From JBCCEJ01 sp039030335 (GTDB lineage: Bacteria > Pseudomonadota > Gammaproteobacteria > HK1), in the NCBI GenBank assembly GCA_039030335.1, contig JBCCEJ010000022.1, forward strand, positions 6,109-70,108: DNA of 64,000 bases, read 5' to 3'. Below the pieces are notes generated by a model. It searched no databases. It worked only from the letters and a program-made list of their open reading frames with translations, and had not been told where the DNA came from. This document shows positions 1 to 8,301 of the stretch, in pieces (the first letter of the stretch is position 1; the number at the start of each line of letters is the position of its first letter). Position numbers and translations under genes: made by a program.

Positions 1-399
1 GTCATCGACCCGGTTCGTGCACAGGAGCTCGCGGGTAAACTCGATGATCTGGAGGTCCTCCCGCGCAATGCCGTCACGGCGGCCATCTCGAATCGCGTCG
101 ATGGTCTGACGTGGGACGCCCCGTTCGGCACCGATGACTCCCTGGATACCCCAGACGTATTGAGCCTCGAAGTGACGGCCTACCACCAGCGCGGCCAGCG
201 TTCTGATGCGGAGTTCCAGGCTGCCCTCCCAACGCACCAGTGTGCCGAGGTGTGCAACGCGCTGCGCCCACTCGGGTGCATGCATCCACACCGAGAATGG
301 CCCGTCGAGCGACTTGCGCGTATCGACGATTTCTTCGGCGATGCGACGGGCGGAGCCGTTCAGTTCGTCGGGTGTTTTGATAATTGGCAGGCGAGCCAC
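1..399 (-). CDS. Carboxymuconolactone decarboxylase (AhpD-like) family protein, 5' part only
   Basis: The gene runs off the left edge, so only the first 133 codons are seen and the C-terminus is missing. I chose the GTG at 399-397 because an AGGTGG Shine-Dalgarno (412-407) lies 7 nt upstream and a stop codon follows in frame shortly before it. The visible peptide is helical, with the stretches ARRIAEEIVDTR, VAHLGTLVRWEG and ELRIRTLAALVVGRHFEAQY. This is the pattern of carboxymuconolactone-decarboxylase-like proteins in which a helix carries E..Q/H instead of the CxxC of AhpD. That family includes gamma-carboxymuconolactone decarboxylases and many uncharacterised members, so the substrate cannot be named. 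Family assignment is by sequence impression. Confidence 0.7.
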   Translation of the reverse strand, partial: MARLPIIKTPDELNGSARRIAEEIVDTRKSLDGPFSVWMHAPEWAQRVAHLGTLVRWEGSLELRIRTLAALVVGRHFEAQYVWGIQGVIGAERGVPRQTIDAIRDGRRDGIAREDLQIIEFTRELLCTNRVDD

Positions 400-906
400 G
401 GGCGTACCACCTAAGTTGAAACTAAATCACGGAGCATACAGGTGGAGGCCGTCAACACCACCGCGGCGCCTCCATACGTGCAACTCGCTGCGACGAGACT
501 GTTGCTCGCCAACTCAATCGCACCGAAAATACCGTTCCGGAGTTCAAACGCCGGGGTGTCGCGGGTTTGCCGCGGCCACGTGGGCGTGAAATTTGCCCGG
601 GTGGATTCGGGAAGGCGCGAGAGCCTGCCGCTCGAGCTCGCCCACGGCCGCGGGACAGCCGGAGTCTGATGCCTGCTGCCACGCAGATGCCGGACGCAGG
701 GAGAAGAGCCTTAATCCGGCGCAACTGGAGCGTGAGAACCCGCGACCCATTCACGCGACACCCGCGTGCCGCACCCAGGTGGACAAACTGGACCGGCGAG
801 GCCGAGAACGCGGACCTCGCAACGTTTGGGGCGGGCACATTTCCGGATGAAACCTGCCGGGCGAACTGCGACTCCGGCGCCGCCAATGCTAGACGACTCA
901 ACCACT
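400..906. other. Intergenic region, no gene recognised
   Basis: About 500 bases separate the divergent CMD-like gene from the sxtJ-type operon. Open frames exist on both strands, but their translations are Arg/Pro/Ala-rich with no recognisable motif or good ribosome-binding site. They look like GC-rich chance frames. The promoter of the operon that starts at 907 should lie here, but I see no convincing -35/-10 pair. Confidence 0.5.
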
Positions 907-1311
907 ATGTCAGAACTCAAATCCAACACGACTGTTGAAGTGGGATCCGAGCGGGGTTTCGGATTGGTATTCGCGGTCGTCTTCCTGATCGTGGCTCTCT
1001 GGCCGTTGTTCCACGGCGCGAGTCCCAGGGTCTGGGCATTCGCCATCGCAGCGGCCTTCGCGGTGCTGGCATTCGCATTTCCCCGGTCTCTGGCCGTGCC
1101 GAATCGGCTCTGGCACAAGTTTGGTCTTCTACTGGGCGCGATCGTCGCGCCGATCGTCATGGCTCTGGTTTATCTGACCACGTTCATCCCGATCGGGATT
1201 GCGCTGGCGCTGTTCAAAAAAGACCTGCTGCGTCTGAAGCTGGACCCGGAATGCGAGACCTATTGGATCGAGCGCAAGGACCCGCCGCAGAGCATGAAGA
1301 ATCAATTCTGA
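907..1311 (+). CDS. SxtJ-family integral membrane protein
   Basis: A 134-residue protein starting at the ATG at 907 (MSELKSNTT). A longer frame opens upstream, but its extra residues are Arg/Pro-rich and unlike a protein start. There are about three hydrophobic segments: FGLVFAVVFLIVALWPLF (near residues 18-35), VWAFAIAAAFAVLAFAF (about 40-57) and a longer one around 68-100 containing PIVMALVYLTTFIPIGIALA. The tail is charged. Small SxtJ-type membrane proteins are known to be encoded just ahead of a DUF5989 peptide and a NodU/HypF-type carbamoyltransferase, and exactly that order is seen here with gaps of 16 and 4 nt. The role is unknown; it may anchor or assist the transferase (inference). 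Confidence 0.8.
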   Translation: MSELKSNTTVEVGSERGFGLVFAVVFLIVALWPLFHGASPRVWAFAIAAAFAVLAFAFPRSLAVPNRLWHKFGLLLGAIVAPIVMALVYLTTFIPIGIALALFKKDLLRLKLDPECETYWIERKDPPQSMKNQF

Positions 1312-1327
1312 TGTCGGGAAGCTGACC

Positions 1328-1477
1328 ATGACCTTTATCGCAGAACTTTGGCAATTCATGAAAGTCCGGAAGAAGTTCTGGTTGCTTCCGATCATCCTGG
1401 TCCTCGGGCTCTTCGGATTTCTGATCGTGCTGACACAAGGCTCTGCAGTCGCACCGTTCATCTACACTCTGTTCTGA
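1328..1477 (+). CDS. DUF5989-type single-pass membrane peptide
   Basis: A 49-residue peptide with start ATG 1328 and stop TGA 1475-1477. The N-terminus is amphipathic and basic (MTFIAELWQFMKVRKKFW). It is followed by one strong transmembrane segment (LLPIILVLGLFGFLIVLT) and a short tail ending SAVAPFIYTLF. The E-W-F-KxRKKFWL-P signature and the SxxAPFIYTLF ending match the small DUF5989 proteins found between SxtJ-like proteins and carbamoyltransferases. It lies 16 nt after the SxtJ-type gene and 4 nt before the carbamoyltransferase, so it is probably co-translated with them. Molecular function is unknown. Confidence 0.8.
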   Translation: MTFIAELWQFMKVRKKFWLLPIILVLGLFGFLIVLTQGSAVAPFIYTLF

Positions 1478-1481
1478 CCGC

Positions 1482-3317
1482 ATGAGCTACGTACTGGGCC
1501 TTTCGGCGTACTACCACGACAGTGCGGCGGCTTTACTGAAGAACGGGACGCTGGTCGGGGCTGCCCAGGAAGAGCGCTTCACGCGACGAAAGCACGATCC
1601 CCGCTTCCCCGAGAACGCCGTCCGGTCGCTCTTGGATGAGGCCGGGATCAGTCTCGCGGATGTCGACCACGTGGTCTTCTACGACAAGCCGTTTCTCAAG
1701 TTCGAGCGTCTTTTGGAGACCTACCTGGCCACGGTTCCGAGAGGGTTCAGTTCTTTCCGGCTCGCGATGCCGGTGTGGCTGCGGGAAAAACTATTTCTTA
1801 AGGACTTGCTGCTGAAAGAGTGCCGACGCAATGATGCGTCTTTCAGCCCTGAAAAACTGATGTTTTGCGAACATCATTTCAGCCATGCCGCCAGCGCCTT
1901 CTATCCTTCACCGTTCGATGAAGCCGTCGTTCTGACGCTGGACGGTGTTGGCGAGTGGGCGACGACCACGGTCGCCATCGGCCGTGGGAATTCGCTCAAC
2001 ATCGAAAAGGAGATTCATTTTCCGCACTCGCTTGGCCTGCTCTACTCCGCGTTTACCTACTACACCGGCTTCAAGGTCAATAGCGGTGAGTACAAGGTTA
2101 TGGGGCTCGCGCCTTATGGCGAACCCGAGTTCAAGGACTTGATTCTGGACAAACTGCTCGATCTGAAAGACGACGGATCTTTTCGGATGGACCAGTCGTA
2201 CTTCAACTACGCGTCCGGGCTGACGATGGTCAACAAAAAGTTTGCTGACCTCTTCGGCGAACCGGTTCGTAAACCCGAAACCGACAGACTGACGCAGTTC
2301 CATATGAACATTGCGGCGTCGGTGCAGGCGGTCACGGAAGAAATTGTGCTGCGCATATCCCGAGCGCTCGCGGATGAGTACAACATCCCCAATCTCTGTA
2401 TGGCAGGCGGGGTCGCGCTGAACTGTGTCGCTAACGGCAAAATTCTGCGCGACGGTGCGTTCAGGGACATATGGGTGCAACCAGCGGCGGGTGACGCCGG
2501 TGGCGCTCTCGGTGCCGCGCTGGGAGTCTGGCATTCCGAGCTGAACAAACCGAGGACCGCCGAACCTGGCGACAGCATGTCGGGGTCGTATCTGGGACCG
2601 TTGTATACGAACGACCAGATAAGCCGTGAGTTGAGCGCGGCCGGTGCCGTTTTCGACCGGCACGAAGACGATGATGTCATCGACCTGACCGCCCGCTTTC
2701 TCGCCGACGGCAAGGCGATCGGCTGGTTCCAGGGGCGCATGGAATTTGGCCCGCGGGCGCTGGGAGGACGTTCAATACTGGGTGACCCGCGTTCGGAGTC
2801 TATGCAGAAGACACTGAATCTCAAGGTCAAGTACCGGGAGAGTTTCCGCCCGTTCGCACCGTCGGTACTGCGCGAAGATGTCAGCGACTGGTTCGAGCTC
2901 GAATACGATAGTCCCTACATGTTGCTGGTTGCTGGTGTTCAGGAAGATCGGCGGCGCGCCATGTCCGACGAAGAGCAGGCGCTCTTTGGCATTGATAAGT
3001 TGAACGTCAGGCGTTCGAGTATCCCCGCGGTCACTCACGTCGACTATTCCGCGCGCGTGCAGACCGTGCACGAAGAAACCAACCCCCGCTACTACGCCCT
3101 GATATCACAGTTCAAACAGCTGACAGGTTGTCCTGTTGTCGTCAACACGTCATTCAACGTGCGCGGCGAACCCATCGTATGTACGCCCGATGATGCCTTC
3201 CGGTGTTTTATGGGAACCGACCTGGATTATCTCGTGATCGGAAACTGCATCCTCGACAAAGTGAAGCAATCGAAACATCTTGTGGAGGACTACAAGGACA
3301 AGTACGAACTGGATTGA
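1482..3317 (+). CDS. NodU/CmcH-type carbamoyltransferase
   Basis: A 611-residue protein, normal length for the family. The N-terminal two thirds is an ASKHA/Kae1-like domain starting GLSAYYHDSAAAL and containing EERFTRRKHD, the metal-binding HHFSHAASAFYPSPF, LTLDGVGEW, YKVMGLAPYG and GGVALNCVANGK. The C-terminal carbamoyltransferase domain has GPRALGGRSILGDPR, KYRESFRPFAPSV and VVNTSFNVRGEPIV. Family members move a carbamoyl group from carbamoyl phosphate, via carbamoyl-adenylate, to a hydroxyl of an antibiotic, nodulation factor, toxin or sugar. The acceptor here is not evident because no other biosynthetic genes adjoin. It is the last gene of the SxtJ-DUF5989 operon, 4 nt after the peptide gene. 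Confidence 0.93.
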   Translation: MSYVLGLSAYYHDSAAALLKNGTLVGAAQEERFTRRKHDPRFPENAVRSLLDEAGISLADVDHVVFYDKPFLKFERLLETYLATVPRGFSSFRLAMPVWLREKLFLKDLLLKECRRNDASFSPEKLMFCEHHFSHAASAFYPSPFDEAVVLTLDGVGEWATTTVAIGRGNSLNIEKEIHFPHSLGLLYSAFTYYTGFKVNSGEYKVMGLAPYGEPEFKDLILDKLLDLKDDGSFRMDQSYFNYASGLTMVNKKFADLFGEPVRKPETDRLTQFHMNIAASVQAVTEEIVLRISRALADEYNIPNLCMAGGVALNCVANGKILRDGAFRDIWVQPAAGDAGGALGAALGVWHSELNKPRTAEPGDSMSGSYLGPLYTNDQISRELSAAGAVFDRHEDDDVIDLTARFLADGKAIGWFQGRMEFGPRALGGRSILGDPRSESMQKTLNLKVKYRESFRPFAPSVLREDVSDWFELEYDSPYMLLVAGVQEDRRRAMSDEEQALFGIDKLNVRRSSIPAVTHVDYSARVQTVHEETNPRYYALISQFKQLTGCPVVVNTSFNVRGEPIVCTPDDAFRCFMGTDLDYLVIGNCILDKVKQSKHLVEDYKDKYELD

Positions 3318-3536
3318 CGTCGCCGACTCGACTTCGCAGACGGTCGACCGTCGAGTGACGAAAATGCGGCAACGAGTTTTCGGCTCCGTTACGACGTACC
3401 TGCGCGGCCGTGCCGGTCGCGGTAGACAGACTCATCGCGCTGGTCAGCGCCCATGGCGTGCCTGTCACCAGCCGCCCGGCACCGAGCGGAGTTCACCGCA
3501 CCTGCCGAGCCGGGGCGCGGCGGGTGCAGCCACCGG

Positions 3537-4139
3537 TCAGAAGTGAGAGACGCGGCCTTCCAGGGTTTCGCGCATGCGTTCCGTCGGTGCCTCAGTGGGC
3601 GTGCCGATATAGATGAAGCCGGCGATCTGTTCGAACTCGCCGAGGCCGAGCGCCGTGCCTATCTCGGCATCGAACGCGTACCACTCGGTGAGCCATTGGG
3701 CGCCGTAGCCGCTTAACGTTGCCGCGGTCAGCAGGTTCATGCATACGGCGCCGGCCGAGAGCTGTTGCTCCCAGACCGGAATGCGGCGGCTGACGTCTGG
3801 TGAGCTGACGACTCCGACCACCACCGGCGCGCGGTTGAAGCGGTTGCGCTCCTGTGCGATCAGCGAGTCGCTCGCACTCGGATCCAGCGCCTTGGCACGG
3901 TTCGCGAGCATCTCACCGAATCGAGCCCGCGCATCGCCGTCGAATACGATCATTCGCCAAGGCCCGATGCGGCCATGGTCCGGGACACGAACGGCCGTTT
4001 CCATGAGTACGTTCAGCTCATCAGCGTCAGGACCTGGAGACTGGAGGTTTCGGGCCAGCACCGAGCGCCGCTTCCCAAGCGCGGAAACGGCATCATCGAG
4101 GCGGGTTGGCATCAGGGTTTCAGCGTCGGATGACGACAT
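3537..4139 (-). CDS. Nitroreductase family FMN-dependent oxidoreductase (YdjA-like)
   Basis: A 200-residue protein. I chose the ATG at 4139 (MSSSDAETL) because AGGAG (4151-4147) lies 7 nt upstream; an earlier in-frame start lacks this. Features typical of the short YdjA-type nitroreductases are RRSVLARNLQSPGPDADELNVLM at the N-terminus, VPDHGRIGPWRMIVFDGDA (FMN/NADH-binding region), the mid-region GAVCMNLLTAATLSGYGAQW and a C-terminal GFIYIGTP. Such enzymes are flavin reductases acting on quinones, nitroaromatics or similar acceptors with NAD(P)H. The natural substrate is unknown. It is convergent with the carbamoyltransferase and followed by no partner, so it is probably monocistronic. Confidence 0.88.
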   Translation of the reverse strand: MSSSDAETLMPTRLDDAVSALGKRRSVLARNLQSPGPDADELNVLMETAVRVPDHGRIGPWRMIVFDGDARARFGEMLANRAKALDPSASDSLIAQERNRFNRAPVVVGVVSSPDVSRRIPVWEQQLSAGAVCMNLLTAATLSGYGAQWLTEWYAFDAEIGTALGLGEFEQIAGFIYIGTPTEAPTERMRETLEGRVSHF

Positions 4140-4457
4140 GCGGGTGCTCCTAAGGCGTCGGGATTGCATTCACACGGCTGCACCAGATACCTGGGCGCCG
4201 GGCAGCCGGCCTACAAGGCCTGTCGCGATGAAAACGAAGGCTCCGGACCACGCCGGGCGATGGCTTGGACCAGATCCGGTGCGCCCCAAACGGGATCAGC
4301 CCGGGCGCTGCAGACCTGAACCGGGTGGTCGGGTGTCGACCGGGAATGACACGGATCCCGGGCGAGAATAGTGCAAGCGATTCTCATTTACTACCGATGA
4401 CAACACCCGATGCAACGCTGTCGCGCAAGGCCTACTCGGCCCTTTCGGGCTCAATCG
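4140..4457. other. Intergenic region with possible gene remnant
   Basis: About 320 bases separate the nitroreductase start from the 3' end of the TIM-barrel gene. A plus-strand frame from ATG 4397 (MTTPDATLSRKAYSALSGS) follows a Fur-like AT-rich site but soon becomes Arg/Ser-rich and runs antisense into the TIM-barrel gene. It is probably a chance or eroded frame. Nothing else is recognised. Confidence 0.4.
4373..4391. promoter_or_regulatory. Possible Fur-like operator
   Basis: The 19-mer GCAAGCGATTCTCATTTAC matches 11 of 19 positions of the classical Fur box and contains the frequent core ATTCTCATT. It stands out as AT-rich in a GC-rich setting, 5 nt before an ATG at 4397. The downstream frame does not look like a real gene, so the site may be a relic or chance. 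Confidence 0.25.
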
Positions 4458-5453
4458 CTACGGGGCTTGCGTCACAATGCGTGACCATTCAGCGCGCATC
4501 CACTCGACGCACGCGATCGCCTGTTCGAACAATGAGTATCTGCACCCTTCGCCGTAGTCGAAGTTGGGGATGAACTCCGTCGAGATTTGACCGAGATGTG
4601 CGTCCGGGTCACGGGCGTGATACGCGAGCAACTGGCGAACCACTTCTTTCCAGGGCTCCAGACGCCGCTCGTCCCATGCGGCGTGATACTCCCCGGGACC
4701 AGGTTGCTTGAACGGGTATTGGATGCCGCGCCCGTGTTTGCCCTCCGGGTCCGTTGCCTCGACGTTGCGCGGGTTACAAGGCACTGCGGATCGTGCGTGG
4801 CAATGATGAATCCAGCCTGAGTCGATCCACTGCCGGCAGACGCTCCCGTCACGAAACGGGTCCAGCACCAGCTCACCCGACCTGACGGCATCGCGGATAT
4901 CCATGACGGCCTGTTCTTCTTCGTGGTCGATCTTGAAGATGACGTGTGAATGATCGAGCGTCATTCGAAACGGCAACCCGCGCGACTCGACCAGGGCGGC
5001 CACTTCAGCAACGCGCCGGAAGTCTTCCGACCACATGTTTACGTGCACCTCGAAACAGGGCTTTACCCCGTAGCGTTCGCCGGTCTCGAATGCGTGCTGA
5101 TAGAAATCGGCTACTTCCTGATTCGATACGAGATGACCGTCTGCATGCCGCACCAGAACCTGCACGTTGTGCACCAGCGACCCGAGTCTCTGCGCGAGTT
5201 CCAGATTGTGGTCGAGTAGAGATTCGTCCCGTCCGAGCGTGTAGAACCAGCCGCTGCCCCGGACCGGCAGACCGTACTTGTCTCGAGCGGCAATGAACGC
5301 GTCGATTTCATCCGGTGCGGGCGTCTTGTCGACGTAGTCGAACACGCCGGCTTCTTTTGCCATGCGAAAGCGTGTGTCGATATCCGGCATCGGGTCCGCG
5401 TGGGTGTGTTTGATGCCGTTGGTCTGAATGCCGAACAAGAGTTCTGGCTGCAT
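4458..5453 (-). CDS. Sugar phosphate isomerase/epimerase-like TIM-barrel protein
   Basis: A 331-residue protein. The ATG at 5453 (MQPELLFGIQTNGIKH) is preferred because GGAG lies 9 nt upstream and the longer frame adds an unlikely Arg-rich leader. Acidic and histidine residues spaced as metal ligands of xylose-isomerase-like barrels are visible: CFEVHVNMW (mid-protein), FRMTLDHSHVIF, WIHHCHARSA and STEFIPNFDYG near the end. The family isomerises or epimerises sugars or small hydroxy acids with a divalent metal. It is the last gene of a five-gene minus-strand operon with a class V PLP enzyme and HyuA/HyuB, so it probably handles a product of that pathway. The exact reaction is not predictable. 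Confidence 0.8.
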   Translation of the reverse strand: MQPELLFGIQTNGIKHTHADPMPDIDTRFRMAKEAGVFDYVDKTPAPDEIDAFIAARDKYGLPVRGSGWFYTLGRDESLLDHNLELAQRLGSLVHNVQVLVRHADGHLVSNQEVADFYQHAFETGERYGVKPCFEVHVNMWSEDFRRVAEVAALVESRGLPFRMTLDHSHVIFKIDHEEEQAVMDIRDAVRSGELVLDPFRDGSVCRQWIDSGWIHHCHARSAVPCNPRNVEATDPEGKHGRGIQYPFKQPGPGEYHAAWDERRLEPWKEVVRQLLAYHARDPDAHLGQISTEFIPNFDYGEGCRYSLFEQAIACVEWMRAEWSRIVTQAP

Positions 5454-5515
5454 CTTGGGGCGCTCCGTTGCGTGTACTGCTGAGGTAGTCGTCTCCTCTG
5501 GAGAGTTGACGGGTA

Positions 5516-6712
5516 TCAGGCCGCGTCTGCGCCTTCGCGTCGCGTCCATTCGCGTGCGAGATCGAGCACGGCGTTGACGTCTTCGTCATGGTTGTAGGCG
5601 TGCAGGGAAAAGCGCAGCAGTCCGCGGCGGATCGAAAAGCACGCGCCGCCAGCCTGCAGATGTTGGGCCAGGGACGTAAGTCGGGGGTCGTCGACCGAGT
5701 CGTGCCCGCCGTTACCAAGCGCGCCGACGCATACGATAATGCCGCGCGCCGCGCCTTCGGGCGGGCCGATCAGCGGCAATCCCAACTCGCTGAAGCCGGT
5801 CGCCAACTTCGCGCTAAGGCGGCGAACCTGAGTTTCCACCGCGCTACCGCTCAGTTGTTGCAGCAACCTCAAGGAGGCTTCCGCCGCGACGGCTCCGGCA
5901 AAGTTGTAGTTGCCGATCTCGAAGCGTCTGGCGCCGCTGGCAAGGCGATAGTCGTCACCTCCGGTAGCCGCTTCGTGCGCGTCTCCGAGGTCGACCGAAA
6001 AGCGTGCGAGGTAGGCGGGTTCGAGCCGCTCAGCCCAGGCTGCACGGCAATACAGGAAGCCGAGCCCATAGAGTGCGAGCAGGCCTTTCTGGGTTGATAC
6101 GGCCAGCGCATCGATGCCAAGTGCGTCGACGTCTGTATCGAGCAGTCCAACCGACTGAACTGCATCCGCGAGCAGCAGCACATCGCGTTCCCGACACGCC
6201 GCGCCAATCGCGCCGACCGGCGTCACCAATCCTGGCGCGAACGTGACCGTAGAGACGCTGACCATGCGCGTAGTTGCGTCGATGGCGTCGATCACCTGGT
6301 CGGCATCGATCTGACCGTCGACGGCCGGGATGGTTACCAGCCGCACGCCGTGGCGTTGCGCCAGGTTGCGCCACGGGTAGACGTTGTTGGGGTGCTCCAG
6401 ATCGGGGCAGAAGACCACACTGTCACCTGCACGCCAGGGATATGCCGCAACGATTGCATTCAGGCCTTCGGACACATTCTTGGTCAGCGCGACTTCGGCC
6501 GCGCCGGCGCCGATGAACTCGGCGAAGCGCGAGCGCAATGATTCGATTTGCGCAAACATCGCCGCCTTGTCGACAAACCCACTGACGCGTCCGTCCAGAT
6601 AGGCGTGCAGCGCATCGCGTGTGCGCGCCGGCATCAGACCACGGGCCGCGGCGTCCATGTAAATCTGCTCCGCAGCACCAGGAAATTGTTTGCGAAAATC
6701 GGCCGTATCCAT
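5516..6712 (-). CDS. Class V aminotransferase-fold PLP enzyme (cysteine desulfurase-like)
   Basis: A 398-residue, normal-length fold-type I PLP enzyme. Visible motifs are IYMDAAARGLMP at the N-terminus, LTKNVSEGLNAIVAAYPW, DLEHPNNVYPW, LLLADAVQSVGLLD (Asp contacting the PLP pyridine nitrogen) and STQKGLLALYGLGFLY (Schiff-base lysine). No cysteine occurs in the C-terminal loop where SufS/CsdA carry their catalytic Cys, so a general aminotransferase or lyase is more likely than a desulfurase. The start lies 2 nt after the hyuB stop, indicating translational coupling. It could act on an amino acid released by the hydantoinase-type enzyme encoded upstream (inference). Confidence 0.85.
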   Translation of the reverse strand: MDTADFRKQFPGAAEQIYMDAAARGLMPARTRDALHAYLDGRVSGFVDKAAMFAQIESLRSRFAEFIGAGAAEVALTKNVSEGLNAIVAAYPWRAGDSVVFCPDLEHPNNVYPWRNLAQRHGVRLVTIPAVDGQIDADQVIDAIDATTRMVSVSTVTFAPGLVTPVGAIGAACRERDVLLLADAVQSVGLLDTDVDALGIDALAVSTQKGLLALYGLGFLYCRAAWAERLEPAYLARFSVDLGDAHEAATGGDDYRLASGARRFEIGNYNFAGAVAAEASLRLLQQLSGSAVETQVRRLSAKLATGFSELGLPLIGPPEGAARGIIVCVGALGNGGHDSVDDPRLTSLAQHLQAGGACFSIRRGLLRFSLHAYNHDEDVNAVLDLAREWTRREGADAA

Positions 6713-6714
6713 GA

Positions 6715-8301
6715 TCAGTTCTCGTCTGGTGGGGTGCCGCGACCCGCACCGCCGGGTGTCAGCACGCGGAACGTGGCCCCCCTGGCGAGCGGGACCTCCT
6801 TGGCCCCGGAAAAATAGTCCTGCTCTGCCGCTGTGTCCGGCGCCACGACAAAGCGTCCGGTCCGGGCGTCGCCGCCGCCGTCAACGCCGCGCGCCGGTTC
6901 ATGCTGGCGCTCCGCGGAAAGGCTGACGGTGACGTCGTCACCGAGGACGAGGTAATCCCGCGCGATACCGCGCCCGCCGCTGAATCTGCCACTACCGCCC
7001 GACCCGTCGCGCAGCGCGTAGCGTGCAACGCGCAACGGGTACGCGTGTTCGGCCGCTTCCACGGGCAGATTGGCCGAGCCCGAGGCGAGTGTGCGTACTG
7101 CATCCATGCCGTCGCGATCGGCAAATGCACCGAGAGCGCCGGCGATGGTTTCATAGTTGACGAAATAGCGGCCGTTACGAGGATCGCGACCAGCCCATGT
7201 CAGCAAGTGATGCGGGCCGCTCGGTGCCAGTCCGGCATCCGGCTGTGCAGCGGACAGCACCGCGACGACTGCGTCGCTCAAGACGCCGCACGATATCGAG
7301 CGCGCGCCGACCGGAGCGGGCGGTTGCGGACTGACGATAGAGCCAGCCGGAGCGTCGCATTCGATGGTCCTGAAGTACCCGGCGTTGGCCGGCACATGAG
7401 GGTCCAGCAGCGCCTTGGCGACGGTGTACACCGTCGCGAGCAACGCCTGGCGCGGAATGTTCCTCGCCGTGCTGAGCGCTGGAGCGGTGCCCTCGAAGTC
7501 GAAGTGCAGGGAGGTGTCCGCGACCGTCAGGCGCGCACAGATCGGAGCTCGCGTGTCCGGGGTATCGCCGCTCAGGTATTCGGTGGCGCGATATTCCCCG
7601 TTGGGGACCTTGGCGATGGCGCGTCGGAAGCGTTGCTCGGTGCTGTCGAGCACCGCATCCATCGTCGGCCCCACCGTGTCGCCGTAGCGTTCGTAGAGCG
7701 CTTCGATATTACGGCAGGCCGAGCGGTTAGCCGCAATTTGCGCGCGCAGATCGCCCGCGCGTTCATCGGGCGTGCGCGAATTCAGCAGCACCACATCGAT
7801 GATGTCCCGGCAGATTTCGTCGGCCGCCACGAGACGCACCGGCGGCAGGCGCAGGCCCTCCTGAAAGATCGAAGCGCAAACCGCGGCTTCGCTGCCCGGA
7901 ACCATGCCGCCGACGTCTGCATGATGTGCGATGTTCGCGACGTAAGCGACCACAGTGCCAGCGTGAAACACCGGCGCGATGACGCTAAGGTCGGGCAGAT
8001 GCGAGCCGCCGCCGGTATAGGGGTCGTTGGCGAGATACATATCCCCCGGGCACATCGTCGATACCGGGTGCCTGGCCGTCAGTGCGTCGATCGCACCGAT
8101 CATCGAGCCCAGGTGAATGGGTATGTGGTGCGCCTGCGCGATCACACGGCCCCGGGCGTCGAATACGGCCGTCGAGCAGTCGTGACGCTCTTTGATGTTG
8201 GGCGAATAGGCGCTTCGCATCAGCACGACACCGGCTTCAACCGCGATGTTCTGCAGACTCTGCGCGATGACTTCGGTGGTGATCGGATCGATCCCGGTCA
8301 T
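6715..8301 (-). CDS. hyuB: Hydantoinase B/oxoprolinase family subunit
   Basis: A 528-residue protein beginning MTGIDPITTEVIAQSLQNIAVEAG, the standard HyuB opening. Other family landmarks are HDCSTAVFDARGRVIAQAHHIPIHLGSM, MCPGDMYLANDPYTGGGSHLPDL, HHADVGGMVPGS and the glycine-rich C-terminal region GGSGRFSGGRGI. HyuB is the metal-binding amidohydrolase half of ATP-dependent hydantoinases, 5-oxoprolinases, acetophenone carboxylases and caprolactamases. It acts with HyuA, whose gene immediately precedes it and overlaps it by 4 nt (ATGA). The ring substrate cannot be read from the sequence. The enzyme is cytoplasmic. Confidence 0.93.
   Translation of the reverse strand: MTGIDPITTEVIAQSLQNIAVEAGVVLMRSAYSPNIKERHDCSTAVFDARGRVIAQAHHIPIHLGSMIGAIDALTARHPVSTMCPGDMYLANDPYTGGGSHLPDLSVIAPVFHAGTVVAYVANIAHHADVGGMVPGSEAAVCASIFQEGLRLPPVRLVAADEICRDIIDVVLLNSRTPDERAGDLRAQIAANRSACRNIEALYERYGDTVGPTMDAVLDSTEQRFRRAIAKVPNGEYRATEYLSGDTPDTRAPICARLTVADTSLHFDFEGTAPALSTARNIPRQALLATVYTVAKALLDPHVPANAGYFRTIECDAPAGSIVSPQPPAPVGARSISCGVLSDAVVAVLSAAQPDAGLAPSGPHHLLTWAGRDPRNGRYFVNYETIAGALGAFADRDGMDAVRTLASGSANLPVEAAEHAYPLRVARYALRDGSGGSGRFSGGRGIARDYLVLGDDVTVSLSAERQHEPARGVDGGGDARTGRFVVAPDTAAEQDYFSGAKEVPLARGATFRVLTPGGAGRGTPPDEN

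Noticed and set aside
452..901. Minus-strand open frame of 149 codons
   Set aside because: Arg/Ala/Pro-rich without motifs or ribosome-binding site, overlapping other chance frames in a GC-rich gap.
766..906. Upstream extension of the SxtJ-type protein
   Set aside because: The added residues are basic, low-complexity and absent from the family; ATG 907 fits the normal length.
3330..3360. Terminator after the carbamoyltransferase
   Set aside because: An imperfect ACTCGAC/GTCGAGT pairing exists but there is no T-tract and the loop is long.
5516..6712. Calling the class V enzyme SufS or a cysteine desulfurase
   Set aside because: No catalytic cysteine in the C-terminal loop and no suf/isc genes nearby.
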